From Adiantum capillus-veneris (taxonomy: Eukaryota; Streptophyta; Polypodiopsida; Polypodiales; Pteridaceae), in NCBI GenBank assembly GCA_014529385.2, contig CM043944.1, positions 180,317,740 through 180,381,739 on the forward strand: a stretch of 64,000 nt of DNA, written 5' to 3'. Below, piece by piece: positions 29,597 through 39,891 of this stretch (position 1 is its first letter; each line of letters starts with the position of its first letter). The position numbers and the translations under genes were made by a program. The notes below the pieces were generated by a model, which was not told where the DNA came from, made no database searches, and saw nothing but the letters and a program-made list of their open reading frames with translations.

Positions 29597-32500
29597 TACC
29601 CCCCTCTTGAAAGCATTGTAATCGACCGCGATTACGCCTGCAAAACCGACAAAAGCCATAAACCGTCTTAGTAGACACTGACTGTTAGTACCTACGTACT
29701 AGGGACACACATCTAGCACATGTACCAAATCGACAGTCACATCACACGACATCACAGGACATCACATGACATTCAACATTCATTCCAATCTTAGACCATG
29801 ATTTATCAGCAATGTAGCTAGCAATCACATCTAGGTCCAATCGGGACCTCATCGATGTCCGATTGACTAACCCCTATTGCAACCGTGTCTATTCAAGATC
29901 AAGTAGACCAAAATGCTGCAGTCATTTCGTCTATCAGTTCCTGCACTCAAAAGAAGTGAAGAAACAAATCAGTATCATTATCAGGAATTCCATTTCATAA
30001 AGTCATCCAACAGAATACTGTCAGCTCTCAGTATCCCTGAAGCTCAAAGAAACATCAGTGGCCCTTTAGTATCAAAATCAAGGCATCTGTTGACAAAGGA
30101 GCGGAGTGACTCCCCTCTTGTGCATCCCACTGCACCAGATCTCCGGCCAAGCTGAATTCTGGGTTCCATTTGGAGTAGACTATGCTAAACCAAAAGCATT
30201 GAGGTAAAGTTTCACAATCTGAGGAGTATCTGCTAGGTTCTCCTCCTCCATCCACTTCGCATCAAATGCAGGAAAGTTCTTGAACTTAACCAAGAACCGC
30301 CTTTGGACTTTACCTTTCTTCTTATCCTTATGTGCCAAAATATATTCAGGAACAAGGATCTCCTCGTTTTCTTCCACTTTGGGTTGCTCATCAGGCTCCC
30401 CATCATCAGGCACCTCACCCCTAAAAGGTTTCAAGAGACTCACATGCAATGCATTGTGAACCCTCCAAGTATCTGGCAGTTTCAATCGGAAGGAGACATC
30501 ATTTATCTTTTCGGTGATATGGAAAGGGCCGTAGTATCACATAGGAAGCTTTGGAAAAAGCCTCTCCTTTCCCTTTTTCTTTCTTAGGCATGCCTTCTCA
30601 AAACGTAAGAGCACCCAATTATCCTCCTTCAATTTCATGTCGCGACGATGGCAATCCGCTGCCTTTTTCTGTCGTTCTTGAGACTTCTGCAAAGTCTCAT
30701 GAACCTTGGCAAAAGCCGTATCCAGATTCCGCGTATATTCATCCGCTTCAAAGATCTTATCTTTCGTGCTCAGGAAGGATGGAACCTTCGCAGCACTTTC
30801 CACAATCCCAAATGGCGTAGGCATTGTAGGCAAATTCCACCAAAGGTAAGTCCTTTTCCCATTGAGTCTTTTGATCCGAGATACAAGACTCTAATAGATC
30901 TAAAACCATTGAATTTGCAATCTCTGATTGCTCGTCAGTCTGCAAGTGGAATGATGACGAGAACTGCAACTGCGTGCCAATGTTCTCCCAAATTGCCTTC
31001 CAAAACAAACTCATAAATCTGGAGTCTCTGTCGGAGACAATCGTCTCAGACGTGCCATGTAATCGGAAAAATCATCATGATCATTCTGTGTTCTTGGGAG
31101 ATCAAGAATGAATTCCATTGCAATACTTTCCCAGGGGCGGGTGGGTATGGGTAAAGGCTGTAATAATTCCTGTGCTTTATGCCTGTCAAACTTGACCTTC
31201 TGGAATAGCAAGCAACTGCGTACAAAATCGTCCACATCCTTCTTGAGTCCCGGCCAAAAGAAGTATCTCTCCACACCTTTTAAGGTGGTAGCTATGTCGC
31301 AGTGACCCGTAATAGGTGGACAGTGGCATTCGGTTAAAACCTTTTCCCTCCTTGGCTGTGTAACGCACAACATGGTTTTCCTCATCAAGTAGCCATTCTG
31401 AATTGAATATCCCGCTACTATCTCCCCATTCCGTATCCGAGTGAAAATATATGCAAAATCTGTATATGTGGCATATTGATCGACCATATCCTCGAAGCTT
31501 CCTAGGATGTATCGCGAAATAGCCAGAACCAACAACTTCCGGGACAAAGCATCTGCCGCCAAATTCTTATGTCCCTACACATGGACAATCTGGAAGTGAA
31601 ACTGTGACAAGATGTTCACCCACCGCATCTACTTTTTTGATAGCTGCTTCTGTGACAAAAAGTAGCGTAAACTCTGATGGTCTATGGAAACAGTAAAATC
31701 CGCTCCGAGTAGGTAATGTCGCCACTGAGTGATTTTGTTGATGGTGATTTTGTTGAAAGCTCTATAATCGATGCACATTCTCCAAGATCTGTCTTTCTTC
31801 AAAACCAACAACACTAGAGAGCAGTACGGTGAAGTACTAGGCTGGACAAGACTCTTTTCCAAGAGATCTTTCACTTGGTTCATTATCTCTTCATTCTGGG
31901 CTCGGCTCACACGGTAAGTTGGCCAGTTCGATGGTGTGCTTCCAGGTATCAGATCAATAGTATGACCCTCATGACGGGCTGGTGGTAACTAGCCTAGCAC
32001 GCCCTCTGAAAAGCAATCGGCATGAGTGTGGAGAAAATCTTGGCGTTCTTTATCAAATTCAGACATATTTGTCCTATGTTCATCATTCAACTCTTTCAAA
32101 AAGATCGAGTAAACAAACAGACTGGATTTCAGTAATTTGGAAACGGCCGAAGTTGATATAATAGGCACAGACTCGCCCTTAAGTTTCACATAAAGTACAA
32201 TAGTTCGGCCCTTCTCTGCAGTCAAAGTCGCTTTTCTCGCCCGATAGTCAACCACAGCGTTGTTCTTGTGGTACCAGGGAATTCCCAGCAGGACATCACA
32301 ACCTTCCAAGGGTATTATGTAGAAGTCCTCGTACCCCAAATACCCCTGGCAAAGCAACCGAAGTTTGCCAATGACAGGTGTAATGGCTACGTCCTTGCCG
32401 AGTGCCGCTACAACTGCCTCTGCTAGTGGTCCCATCCAATCGGGTGTGATCTCGAGCCGCGCTGCCAATTCAGGTGAAATGAAGTTGGCCTTGGCTCCTC

Positions 32501-33278
32501 CATCAAAGAAAATCAGGGCTTCTTGGTCTTTCACTTTGCCCCAAGCTCGGTAAAGTTCTGTACTCTCGTCAATCGTGCTTCGGTCAGTACCCATGCAATT
32601 TGGAACAAGTCCTGCTTTCATGTTGCCTTTTCGTCCACATTCCTCAGCTGCTTTTGAACCCTCAGGCCTGTCTTCATCTTTGTCGTTCTATTCTTTCGAT
32701 GCCTTTTTAGGGCACTTCGTCACGAAGATGTGCCTCATTTCCCCACATCCAAGGCACTTCCCCTCTTTGATATAGAGAGCTCTCTCTCGAAGAGTGAGCT
32801 TGGGTCGTGCATCTTTTTCTTTTTTTTTGGGTTGCTCTTCTTCTTTCTACTTTCATTGTTCGAAGTCTGTTCGATCCTTTGCGTCATGATTTCATCTGTG
32901 GGGTGTGTCAAACTGCCTAAATGAATAGCAAAACCCCGGTTCGCATGACTCATCAGTTCCTGAATGGAAACTGACTTTTGCTCTAAGCAGTGATCTCGGA
33001 TCTCTGTAGGAAGTCCCAAGGTAAACCGCTCAATCTGTTCTTTGAACGAAATCTTCTTAAATGAAGAGGCTGGTAGAAAAGAGCTCTAGAATCTCTCGCA
33101 ATATGCGTCTAATGAATCTTTCTTGGTCATCCGAAGATGGTTCCAAGCAATTCGTATGTTGCATTCGTACTCCCGAGTCAATCAAGAAGAAATAAAAAGC
33201 CTCTTAAATTTCAGCCATTTAACTAGCGCTTTCTTGTTCAATAGAAGCGTGGACCACCAAGTTCGAGCATTTCCCTTT
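29597..33278 (-). pseudogene. Ty3/gypsy element E, internally deleted (left arm)
   Basis: Minus strand, in order: a gag C-terminal part (33278-32735) with a knuckle (CLGCGE-like, broken); a protease (32621-31989) with FFDGGAKANFISPELAARLEI and GCDVLLGIPWYHKNNAVVDY; the RT start, deleted after YRAFNKITI and fused to RNase H QWRHYLLGADF (31910-31629); an integrase zinc domain H..GHCDIATT...C (31562-31011) with part of the core deleted; an integrase C-terminus (30833-30560) and chromodomain-like tail (RRFLVKFKNFPAFDAKWMEE, 30485-30180). The polypurine tract and LTR follow. Mirror: 53067-56748. Confidence 0.8.
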
Positions 33279-34257
33279 ACAACTCTGCCACGAAGTCAAC
33301 TGGGCAACCGGTCAAGATATTTTTAAGCGACGAACCCGAAACAAGAACATGCTTGTAAATGCGGCAAGTGTCAGTTTTCCATGGACTTTCCTCCTACAGA
33401 AAAATGGGCGCTGATTTTTAAGCTGGGAGAGGCTTCATTTGCAATTTGTCACAGGTTAAGAGCTATGGAGTGCTTCCTTTCCCTCTCATGTACAGTGTGG
33501 TGCTAGGAGTGATGCCCTGCATACTACACACTGCTCTCTCTCTCCCCTACGTGCAGTTATGTAATGCCCCACAAGAGGGCTACTCATTTGACTGATGTAC
33601 AGTTGTGTGGGTTCATGCTTTTGTGCTGAGGCAACAGCCTCCTTGAGCAGGAACAGGGGTAGCTAGCTGCTGCTCCAAAGCAGGCACTGGTGAGGGTCAT
33701 AACCTCACCGTACATGTGCAAAATCAGCGCTGTGTATGCGCTGTAATTTTACTGTTTTTCAGCCATACGAACGCCAGGACCATTGGGAATCGTGCCCCAC
33801 TGGCAAAGAACAGTTAGGGGACTGTTTGGGGCTGAAAACAGGGCAAAAACCAGTAAATACAGCGTGCTGAATTTACTGTTTTTGGGTAGGAATCAGAGGG
33901 TATACGCCAGTAGAAGCGAGTTTCAGCAGGGGAATTGGTTTCGCGCAAGTTTTGGGGCTGTTATGCTGCCGAAATTTGGCCAAAACAGGCGGTATCTAGT
34001 GGGATACAGTCAAAGGATTCCTAGGACTCTTCTTTGTACTTTACCCTCCTAAGGAATAAAGAAATACCGAAAGGGGCGCCAATTTTGGGGCCTGCAGGTT
34101 GTCAGTGTCTGCTCGGAGCATTCTAGCTTCCGAGCTATGTGTATTCAAGTGTTAATTCCCGTCGCAGGTTCTCTTTGCAAAGTGCTCTGTGCGTGTGTGT
34201 CTAAAGTAAAGAATTTCGGGTGAAAGCCAATGCCTACCGCCCTACGGGCCGGTTTCA
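33279..34257 (+). repeat. 5' LTR of element D, 5'-truncated (left arm)
   Basis: Matches the last about 978 bp of the full LTR at 43977-45439. The first about 485 bp are missing, and gag sequence of element E abuts directly. It ends GGGCCGGTTTCA, then a primer-binding site (34258-34274) TGGTTCTGTTGCCGAGA. The shared motif is at 34058-34081 after AATAAAG. Confidence 0.88.
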
Positions 34258-34274
34258 TGGTTCTGTTGCCGAGA
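34258..34274 (+). other. Primer-binding site of element D (not initiator Met)
   Basis: TGGTTCTGTTGCCGAGA directly follows the LTR end. It starts with TGG, the complement of CCA, but does not match the TATCAGAGC used by elements A, B and C. The tRNA was not identified. Mirror: 52071-52087. Confidence 0.6.
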
Positions 34275-34422
34275 CATCAATCACTTTTTCCTTAAAGAGT
34301 GAGCTTGGATTGTTTTGGGATAAAGACACAGAGTGAAGGAACACGGGGATTACACTATGGCCGACAAGGGGAAGGGAATTATGGAAGAGGGTTCCTCTTC
34401 ATAGGACAGGCAAGAGATTCCT

Positions 34423-36147
34423 ATGGTTTTTGAGATTGGCGAGAGCTCACGGCCACGTCAGTCTGTACCTCCTGTCAACGTGAATGTCCCTCCAGTAGTA
34501 CAGGGCTTTATGACTGGGCAACTTGAGGATGATGCGTTCAAGACTCAGTTAGTTACCGCGGTGAATGTCTTTTCGCAGCTGGTGCAGAATCTGAGGTTTA
34601 TGGAATTCTTGCAAGCGCCACCAGTGCAACAGCAAAATAGGCAACCTACGCCGCGTACGGAGCTTGTTGGTGCTCAGGTCCAGGTACTTCATGTGGTGCA
34701 GGAGGAAAGGGAACACTCGCATGTTGCGGAGTCGGGGGCTTCAAAGCAGGTTCCTCCCGTGCTTGAACAGGTGGCTAGAACGCCTATTCCACAGGTTATG
34801 CCAGTTCAGCCCGCCAGCTTTCAGAGCCAGCATGCTGTCTTGAATGGACATGGAGCTGGATACCAAGCTATGCACTCAGTTTTTCCACCACCCACGGTAC
34901 ATCCTGGGTATTTCGGGGGTGGATCAGTGTTCCAAAGTATGGCTGGTTATGCGCCTGGAAGTCAGCCGTACATGCCAGGAACAGTGTTCGGGGGTATGCA
35001 AGGCATCATGCCAAACCCCATGTATGGAAGTATCGGCATGCAACAAGGTTTCCACTGCAACCAAGGCCAGTTTGGGGTGCCACAGGGTCATTTTGGCATG
35101 GCTGGTTTTTCTGGACAGCAGCCAGATATCGCACCTCTGACGCAAAATGTGAATGGCCAACACGTGCCGATCATGCCTACTACATTGCCCATGCTGCAAA
35201 CCATTCCGTATGACAACTTGGGGGCACTAGAGAAGCCGAAGGCTTACAAAGAAGGTGGTGCAGCGGTAAAGTTCAGTACCTTCAGTGGTTTCGAGGATAA
35301 GACAAAGGCCCTCACTTTCCTCCAGCAGTTTGATACAGCTTATGCCGGAGGGAATTTTACCGAGGCCTCGAAGGTCAGGAAAGCTGCCACTTTCTTAAAG
35401 GACAATGCGCTTACATGGTGGACGACATTGTTAATGCAAGGACAGGCACCCGCCACTTGGGTTTACTTCAAGCAAATGTTTGCATCTGCTTGGCTGTCAA
35501 ATGAATTTGAAGCCGACGTCATGACAGATTGGCACCAACTTACTTCAACTTCGTGCAAGAGCTTGCTGGAGTACAATAGGAGGTTTTGTAAAGCGTTACT
35601 CTCAGTGACCTCCTACAGATTTGTGCCATTGACAGAGCAGATAGAGAAGTACTGTTGTGGGCTGCCTAAAGGGCTTCGCGATTACTGTACAAAGAACAGA
35701 GTGGCTACCCTTACTCAGCTTATGGAAGTTGCGAACACTGGTCTTGCCTTGTTGAAAGGAGAGGACAGTGGATTTCCGAGCAGTGACAAAGGAGGGCAGC
35801 AAAAGAAAAATTCAGCGAAGAAGCCCTTTGTGAAAACGGCTCCTGATGCGTCACAGGGGTCAGAAAAGGCCACCAAAGACAAGGATTCAGCCGGGACTTC
35901 TGGAGCGCAGGCAAAGAAACAGAAAAGGAATCCTTTTGTGCGCAAGTCGCTCGAGGAAAAGAAGGTCCTAATGGCTGAGAGCAAATGCTTTATATGCGAG
36001 CAGCCTGGTCACTTTTCTATCAATTGTCCACAAAGGAAAAGGCCAGCTGACTCAGAGGATAAAGAAGATCAGAAAGGAAAGAAGCCAAAATCCGATTACA
36101 TGGCACGTCTGAGACCATTGTCTCCGACAGAGACCCCAAATTTATGA
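34423..36147 (+). CDS. gag: Element D gag (left arm)
   Basis: A 574-residue frame. Residues 1-240 are Q/P/G/M-rich with MQG and GQF repeats and low order. Residues about 280-450 form a Retrotrans_gag capsid domain (KFSTFSGFEDKTKALTFL, ALTWWTTLL, FVPLTEQIEKYCCGLPKG). Residues about 520-540 form an intact zinc knuckle (CFICEQPGHFSINC). From about 36091 the sequence is the foreign integrase-type insert, so the last about 18 residues are not original. The right-arm copy differs by a 1-base indel just after the knuckle and an N/K change. No protease follows. Confidence 0.85.
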   Translation: MVFEIGESSRPRQSVPPVNVNVPPVVQGFMTGQLEDDAFKTQLVTAVNVFSQLVQNLRFMEFLQAPPVQQQNRQPTPRTELVGAQVQVLHVVQEEREHSHVAESGASKQVPPVLEQVARTPIPQVMPVQPASFQSQHAVLNGHGAGYQAMHSVFPPPTVHPGYFGGGSVFQSMAGYAPGSQPYMPGTVFGGMQGIMPNPMYGSIGMQQGFHCNQGQFGVPQGHFGMAGFSGQQPDIAPLTQNVNGQHVPIMPTTLPMLQTIPYDNLGALEKPKAYKEGGAAVKFSTFSGFEDKTKALTFLQQFDTAYAGGNFTEASKVRKAATFLKDNALTWWTTLLMQGQAPATWVYFKQMFASAWLSNEFEADVMTDWHQLTSTSCKSLLEYNRRFCKALLSVTSYRFVPLTEQIEKYCCGLPKGLRDYCTKNRVATLTQLMEVANTGLALLKGEDSGFPSSDKGGQQKKNSAKKPFVKTAPDASQGSEKATKDKDSAGTSGAQAKKQKRNPFVRKSLEEKKVLMAESKCFICEQPGHFSINCPQRKRPADSEDKEDQKGKKPKSDYMARLRPLSPTETPNL

Positions 36148-37777
36148 GTTTGTTTTCAAGGCAATTTGGGAGAACATTGGCACGCAGTTGCAGTTCTCGT
36201 CATCGTTCCACTTGCAGACTGACGGGCAATTTGAGATTGCCAATTCAATGGTTTTAGATTTATTGAAGTCTTGTATCTCGGATCAGAAGACTCAATGGGA
36301 AAAGAACTTACCTTTGGTGGAATTTGCCTACAATAACAAGATACACTCTTCGACGGGGAAGACGTCATTTGAGATTGTTGAAAGTGCTGCGAAGGTTCCA
36401 TCCTTCCTGAACACGAAAGATTAGATATTTGAAGCGGATGAATATTCGCGAGATTTGGATACGGCTTTTGCCAAGGTTCGCGAGACTTTGCAGGAGTCTC
36501 AAGAACGACAAAAAAAAGCAGCGGATCGCCATCGTCGCGACTTGAAACTGAAGGAGGATGATTGGGTGCTCTTACTTTTGAGAAGGCACGCCTAAGAAAG
36601 AAAAAGGGAAAGGAGAGGCTTTTTCCAAAGCTTCCTATGTGATACTACGGCCCTTTCCATATCACCGAAAAGATAAATGATGTCTCCTTCCGATTGAAAC
36701 TGCCAGATACTTGGAGGGTTCACAATGCATTGCATGTGAGTCTCTTGAAACCTGTTAAGGGTGATGTGCCTGATGATGGGGAGCCTGATGAGCAACCCGC
36801 AGTGGAAGAAAACGAGGAGACCCTTGTTCTTGAACAGATTTTGGCACATACAGTTCGAAGAAAGGTAAAGTCCGAAGGCGGTTCTTGGTTAAGTTCAAGA
36901 ACTTTCCTGCATTTGATGCGAAGTGGACGGAGGAGGAGGACCTAGCAGATACTCCTCGGATTGTGAAACTTTACCTCGATGTTTTGGTTTAGCATAGTCT
37001 ACTCCAAACGGAACCCAGAAATTCAGCTTGGCCGAAGATCTGGTGCAGTGGGATGCACAAGAGGGGCGTTACTCCGCTCCTTTGTCAACAGATGCCTTAA
37101 TTTTGATACTAAAGTCATTGATGTCTCTTAGAGCTTCAGGGATACTGAGAGCTGACAGTATTCTGCTGGATGACTTTATGAAACGGAATTCCTGATTATG
37201 ATACTGATTTGTTCTTGACTTCTTGTGAGTGCAGGAACTGATAGACAAAATGACTGCAGCATTTTGGTCTATTTGATCTCGAATAGACATGGTTGCAATA
37301 GGGGTTAGTCAATCGGACATCGATGAGGTCCCGATTGGACCTAGATGTGTTTGCTAGCTACATTGTCGATAAATCATGGTCTAAGATCCGAATGAATGTT
37401 GAATGTCATGTGATGTCCTGTGATGTCTGGTGATGTCCTGTGATGTCGTGTGATGTGACTGTCGATTTGGTACAAATGCTAGATGTGTGTCCCTAGTACA
37501 TAGGTACTAACAGTCAGTGTCTACTAAGACGGTTTATGGCTTTTGTCGGTTTTGCAGGCGTAATTGCGGTCGATTACAATGCTTTCAAGAGGGGGGTATG
37601 TCACAAAGTGATGACATGGCAGACAGCAGAAACCCTAAAAAAACCTTCAAACCCTAATTTCTGCCACAAATCCTAATTTTCGAAAATCGCGGAGGTCAAC
37701 AAAAAAAAAGGGATATTTTTGAGCGCCACAGATCTCAGCTTTTGGCCAGAAAAGCATAATTGCTTTTTATTTCTCTC

Positions 37778-37873
<96 letters not shown>

Positions 37874-37886
37874 TGCTTTTGCTTTT
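36091..37886 (+). pseudogene. Foreign 3' half of an E-type element replacing the element D protease (left arm)
   Basis: Starts at the integrase core block TSETIVSDRD, then FSSSFHLQTDGQ (36200-36235), an integrase C-terminus with two stops, a chromodomain-like tail broken by frameshift (36694-36990), an untranslated 3' region, a polypurine tract (37586-37598) and LTR family C from 37599 to about 37886, where it is cut within U3 and joined to element D RT. In an intact element the protease would lie here. Mirror: 48503-50254. Confidence 0.8.
37780..37870. repeat. (GA)n microsatellite in the LTR C fragment
   Basis: About 45 GA units; the mirror copy at about 48519-48564 has only about 23 units. 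Confidence 0.97.
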
Positions 37887-38352
37887 GTTAGATAAAGAAA
37901 GGTCAGCATTTTTGCAAAAGTTTAGTGACTATTTTTCTGATTCATTACCGTCGCAATTGCCGCCAGAGAGACCTGAGGACCATCGGATAGATTTGGTGCC
38001 AAGGTGTAGCGCACCAAATAGACCTCCCTAAAGGGTTAGTGCGGCGCAGCAGAAAGAGATTATGGGCCAGGTTGAGGAGTTATTAGAGAAGGGGCTGATT
38101 CAGCCTAGTTCTTCACCCTTTTGCTCCCGAGTGCTCCTAGTGCAGGAGAAGGATGGCTCATGGCGCATGTGTATTGATTACCGTGCGTTGAATAAGAATA
38201 CCATCAAGAATAGGTTTCCTATTCCTAGAATTGATGATATTCTCGATCGTTTAGAGGGTGCTACAATTTTCAGTAGGATAGACCTTAAGAGTGGGTACCA
38301 TCAGATTCGTATAAGGCCAGAGGATGTGCACAAGACTGCGTTTAGAACGACA
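37887..38352 (+). pseudogene. pol: Element D reverse transcriptase, cut at the arm end (left arm)
   Basis: Begins in the protease-RT linker (FSDYFSDSLPSQLPPERPED), has a stop at about 38028, then RT motifs [19 protein letters not shown] and [15 protein letters not shown]. It ends at [10 protein letters not shown], where the inverted duplication stops. The catalytic YxDD region is absent here but present in the right copy. Confidence 0.9.
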
Positions 38353-38386
38353 CCCTTAACTTTTTGGTTGGAACCTTTAACACAAG

Positions 38387-38665
38387 ATGGATGCCTTACT
38401 GTACGGGGAAAAGCTTGAGCTTTTCCTCAAGGCCTACACTGGCGTCTTTGTTTACGACCATGCTGACGGTAGTAGTTTGTTCTTAATTTAAGTGGTGAAA
38501 ATTTTCTATTTTTTTCACGAACACGGATGAATTCTACTAAAATTTGTTTTGTTGTGCTACTTGTAGGGACACTCTACTACCGGCACGGTCCAGGGTTGTG
38601 GACGGGATCCATATTTGAGGAGGGGGATTGCAACTTTGGTCGCATCATTGTGACATACAGCCCAG
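38387..38665 (+). pseudogene. Captured host-gene fragment: two exons and an intron
   Basis: Exon-like 38387-38468 begins [20 protein letters not shown]. The intron 38469-38566 is GT...TTGTAG with a CTACTAA branch-like site (38533-38539). Exon 38567-38665 continues TLYYRHGPGLWTGSIFEEGD in the matching phase and ends at another GT donor (38666). Joined, this is an about 60-residue open protein of normal composition. I do not recognise the family. A stop lies three codons before the ATG, so either the ATG is a true start or the exon begins at ACACAAG. There is no counterpart in the right arm. Confidence 0.55.
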
Positions 38666-38687
38666 GTATAAATATATGAAAATACGC

Positions 38688-38704
38688 GCACACGCACGTG
38701 CGTG

Positions 38705-38737
<33 letters not shown>
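38688..38737. repeat. 20-bp perfect palindrome and (GA)n
   Basis: GCACACGCAC followed at once by its exact reverse complement (38688-38707), then about 15 GA units (38709-38737) and an ATGAAATGAAATG run. Confidence 0.9.
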
Positions 38738-38740
<3 letters not shown>

Positions 38741-38758
38741 GATGAAATGAAATGAAAT

Positions 38759-39024
38759 GTTATCACAAAGTGATGACGTGGCTACCGGCAACAGAACCCT
38801 AATTTCTTGCAAACCCTAAAATCTGCCAGAAACCCTAATTTTCAGCAAACCCTAACCCTAACTGCTGGCTGAAACCCTAAAATCTGCCACGTGGGCCAGC
38901 GTACGGATTCCCGGAATTGGCGGGCCTGTTTTTTTCCTCTTCCTAGCGACGCAAGTTGATGCTTTTTCTGGCTACGCTTGGAGAGCAAGAGAGAGAAAAA
39001 GAGAACTTGCTTTTACTGGCTCTC

Positions 39025-39075
<51 letters not shown>

Positions 39076-39822
39076 CTGCTTTTGCTTTCAAGCTTTTGGG
39101 GCAGAGGCTTTTGGGCATCCCTTGTAACCTTTAAATTAGTGGTGAGGGCCTCACTTCTCAGAGCATCTGGACGCAGAGTCTGAGAGTGAAACCCGAACCA
39201 CTCTCTTTTACATAGTAAGGAGTCAAGCTCTTCCCTCTCAGATATGTATGGACTCTTCTACCTTTGTGATGCTACTTGCCTTGAGTTCTTCCACATCCAA
39301 AATCTCTTTACTTTTGATTTTCTCCATTTCTTCACTATAATCTTTAGGTATCTCGTCAATCTCTCTGTCATTCACAATTGTTGTTGTTTGCAAGGGCCTG
39401 GACTCTTTTCTTTCTCTATTGGAATAAGAGTTAAAAATAACAAGAATGCAATGTCTTCGATCACAAGTTTACAACCTTGCTTTCCATGCCACTCACTAGG
39501 GCTATGAACCTTCTTCCATTTATCTTGGATCAATGCTAATTTCTTAGCTCTTGTGCTCTTTGTTGAGATACTTGCTTCGAATATATCATAAAAGTGTACA
39601 TAGTTTCCAATCTTGTGCTCCTTTGTGAGGTCAAACACTTATTGGGAACTGATTAATACAAAAAGAAATACCGAAAGGGGCGCCAGTCTTTGGGGCCAAT
39701 ATCTCTAGGCACGGAACTCCGCCGGGCCAGTGCAAATCTATTGTGATCTGTGAATTGTTTTGAAGTGGTTATTTGGTGCTGTCGCGATTGATTCTTGACT
39801 TGGAGTGTCCAAGTTTGTTACA
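38759..39822 (+). repeat. 5' LTR of element C with a foreign insert
   Basis: Starts TGTTATCACAAAGTGATGACG (two extra bases compared with TGTCACAAAG) and ends GTCCAAGTTTGTTACA before a primer-binding site. U3 contains five to six AAACCCTA boxes (38793-38885) and a GA tract (39027-39073). Homology to 56749-57278 is interrupted at about 39208-39642. The shared motif is at 39662-39685. Confidence 0.85.
39208..39642 (-). other. Insert of about 435 bp in the element C LTR, unidentified
   Basis: Absent from the other family C LTRs. Its minus strand has an 88-residue frame (39372-39638) containing ALIQDKWKKVHSPSEWHGKQ, of ordinary protein composition. I do not recognise it, and no clear target duplication or terminal repeats were found. 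Confidence 0.5.
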
Positions 39823-39823
39823 G

Positions 39824-39835
39824 TGGTATCAGAGC
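39824..39835 (+). other. Primer-binding site of element C
   Basis: TGGTATCAGAGC one base after the LTR end; perfect initiator tRNA-Met type. Confidence 0.93.
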
Positions 39836-39891
39836 ACGGCCGATTTCTCTTCTACGGGAAATCCTATCCCCAATTTTTTTCCGCGGCACCT

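Noticed and set aside
38793-38885. Interstitial telomere repeat
   Set aside because: The AAACCCTA units are spaced and interrupted within an LTR U3, not a tandem telomeric tract.
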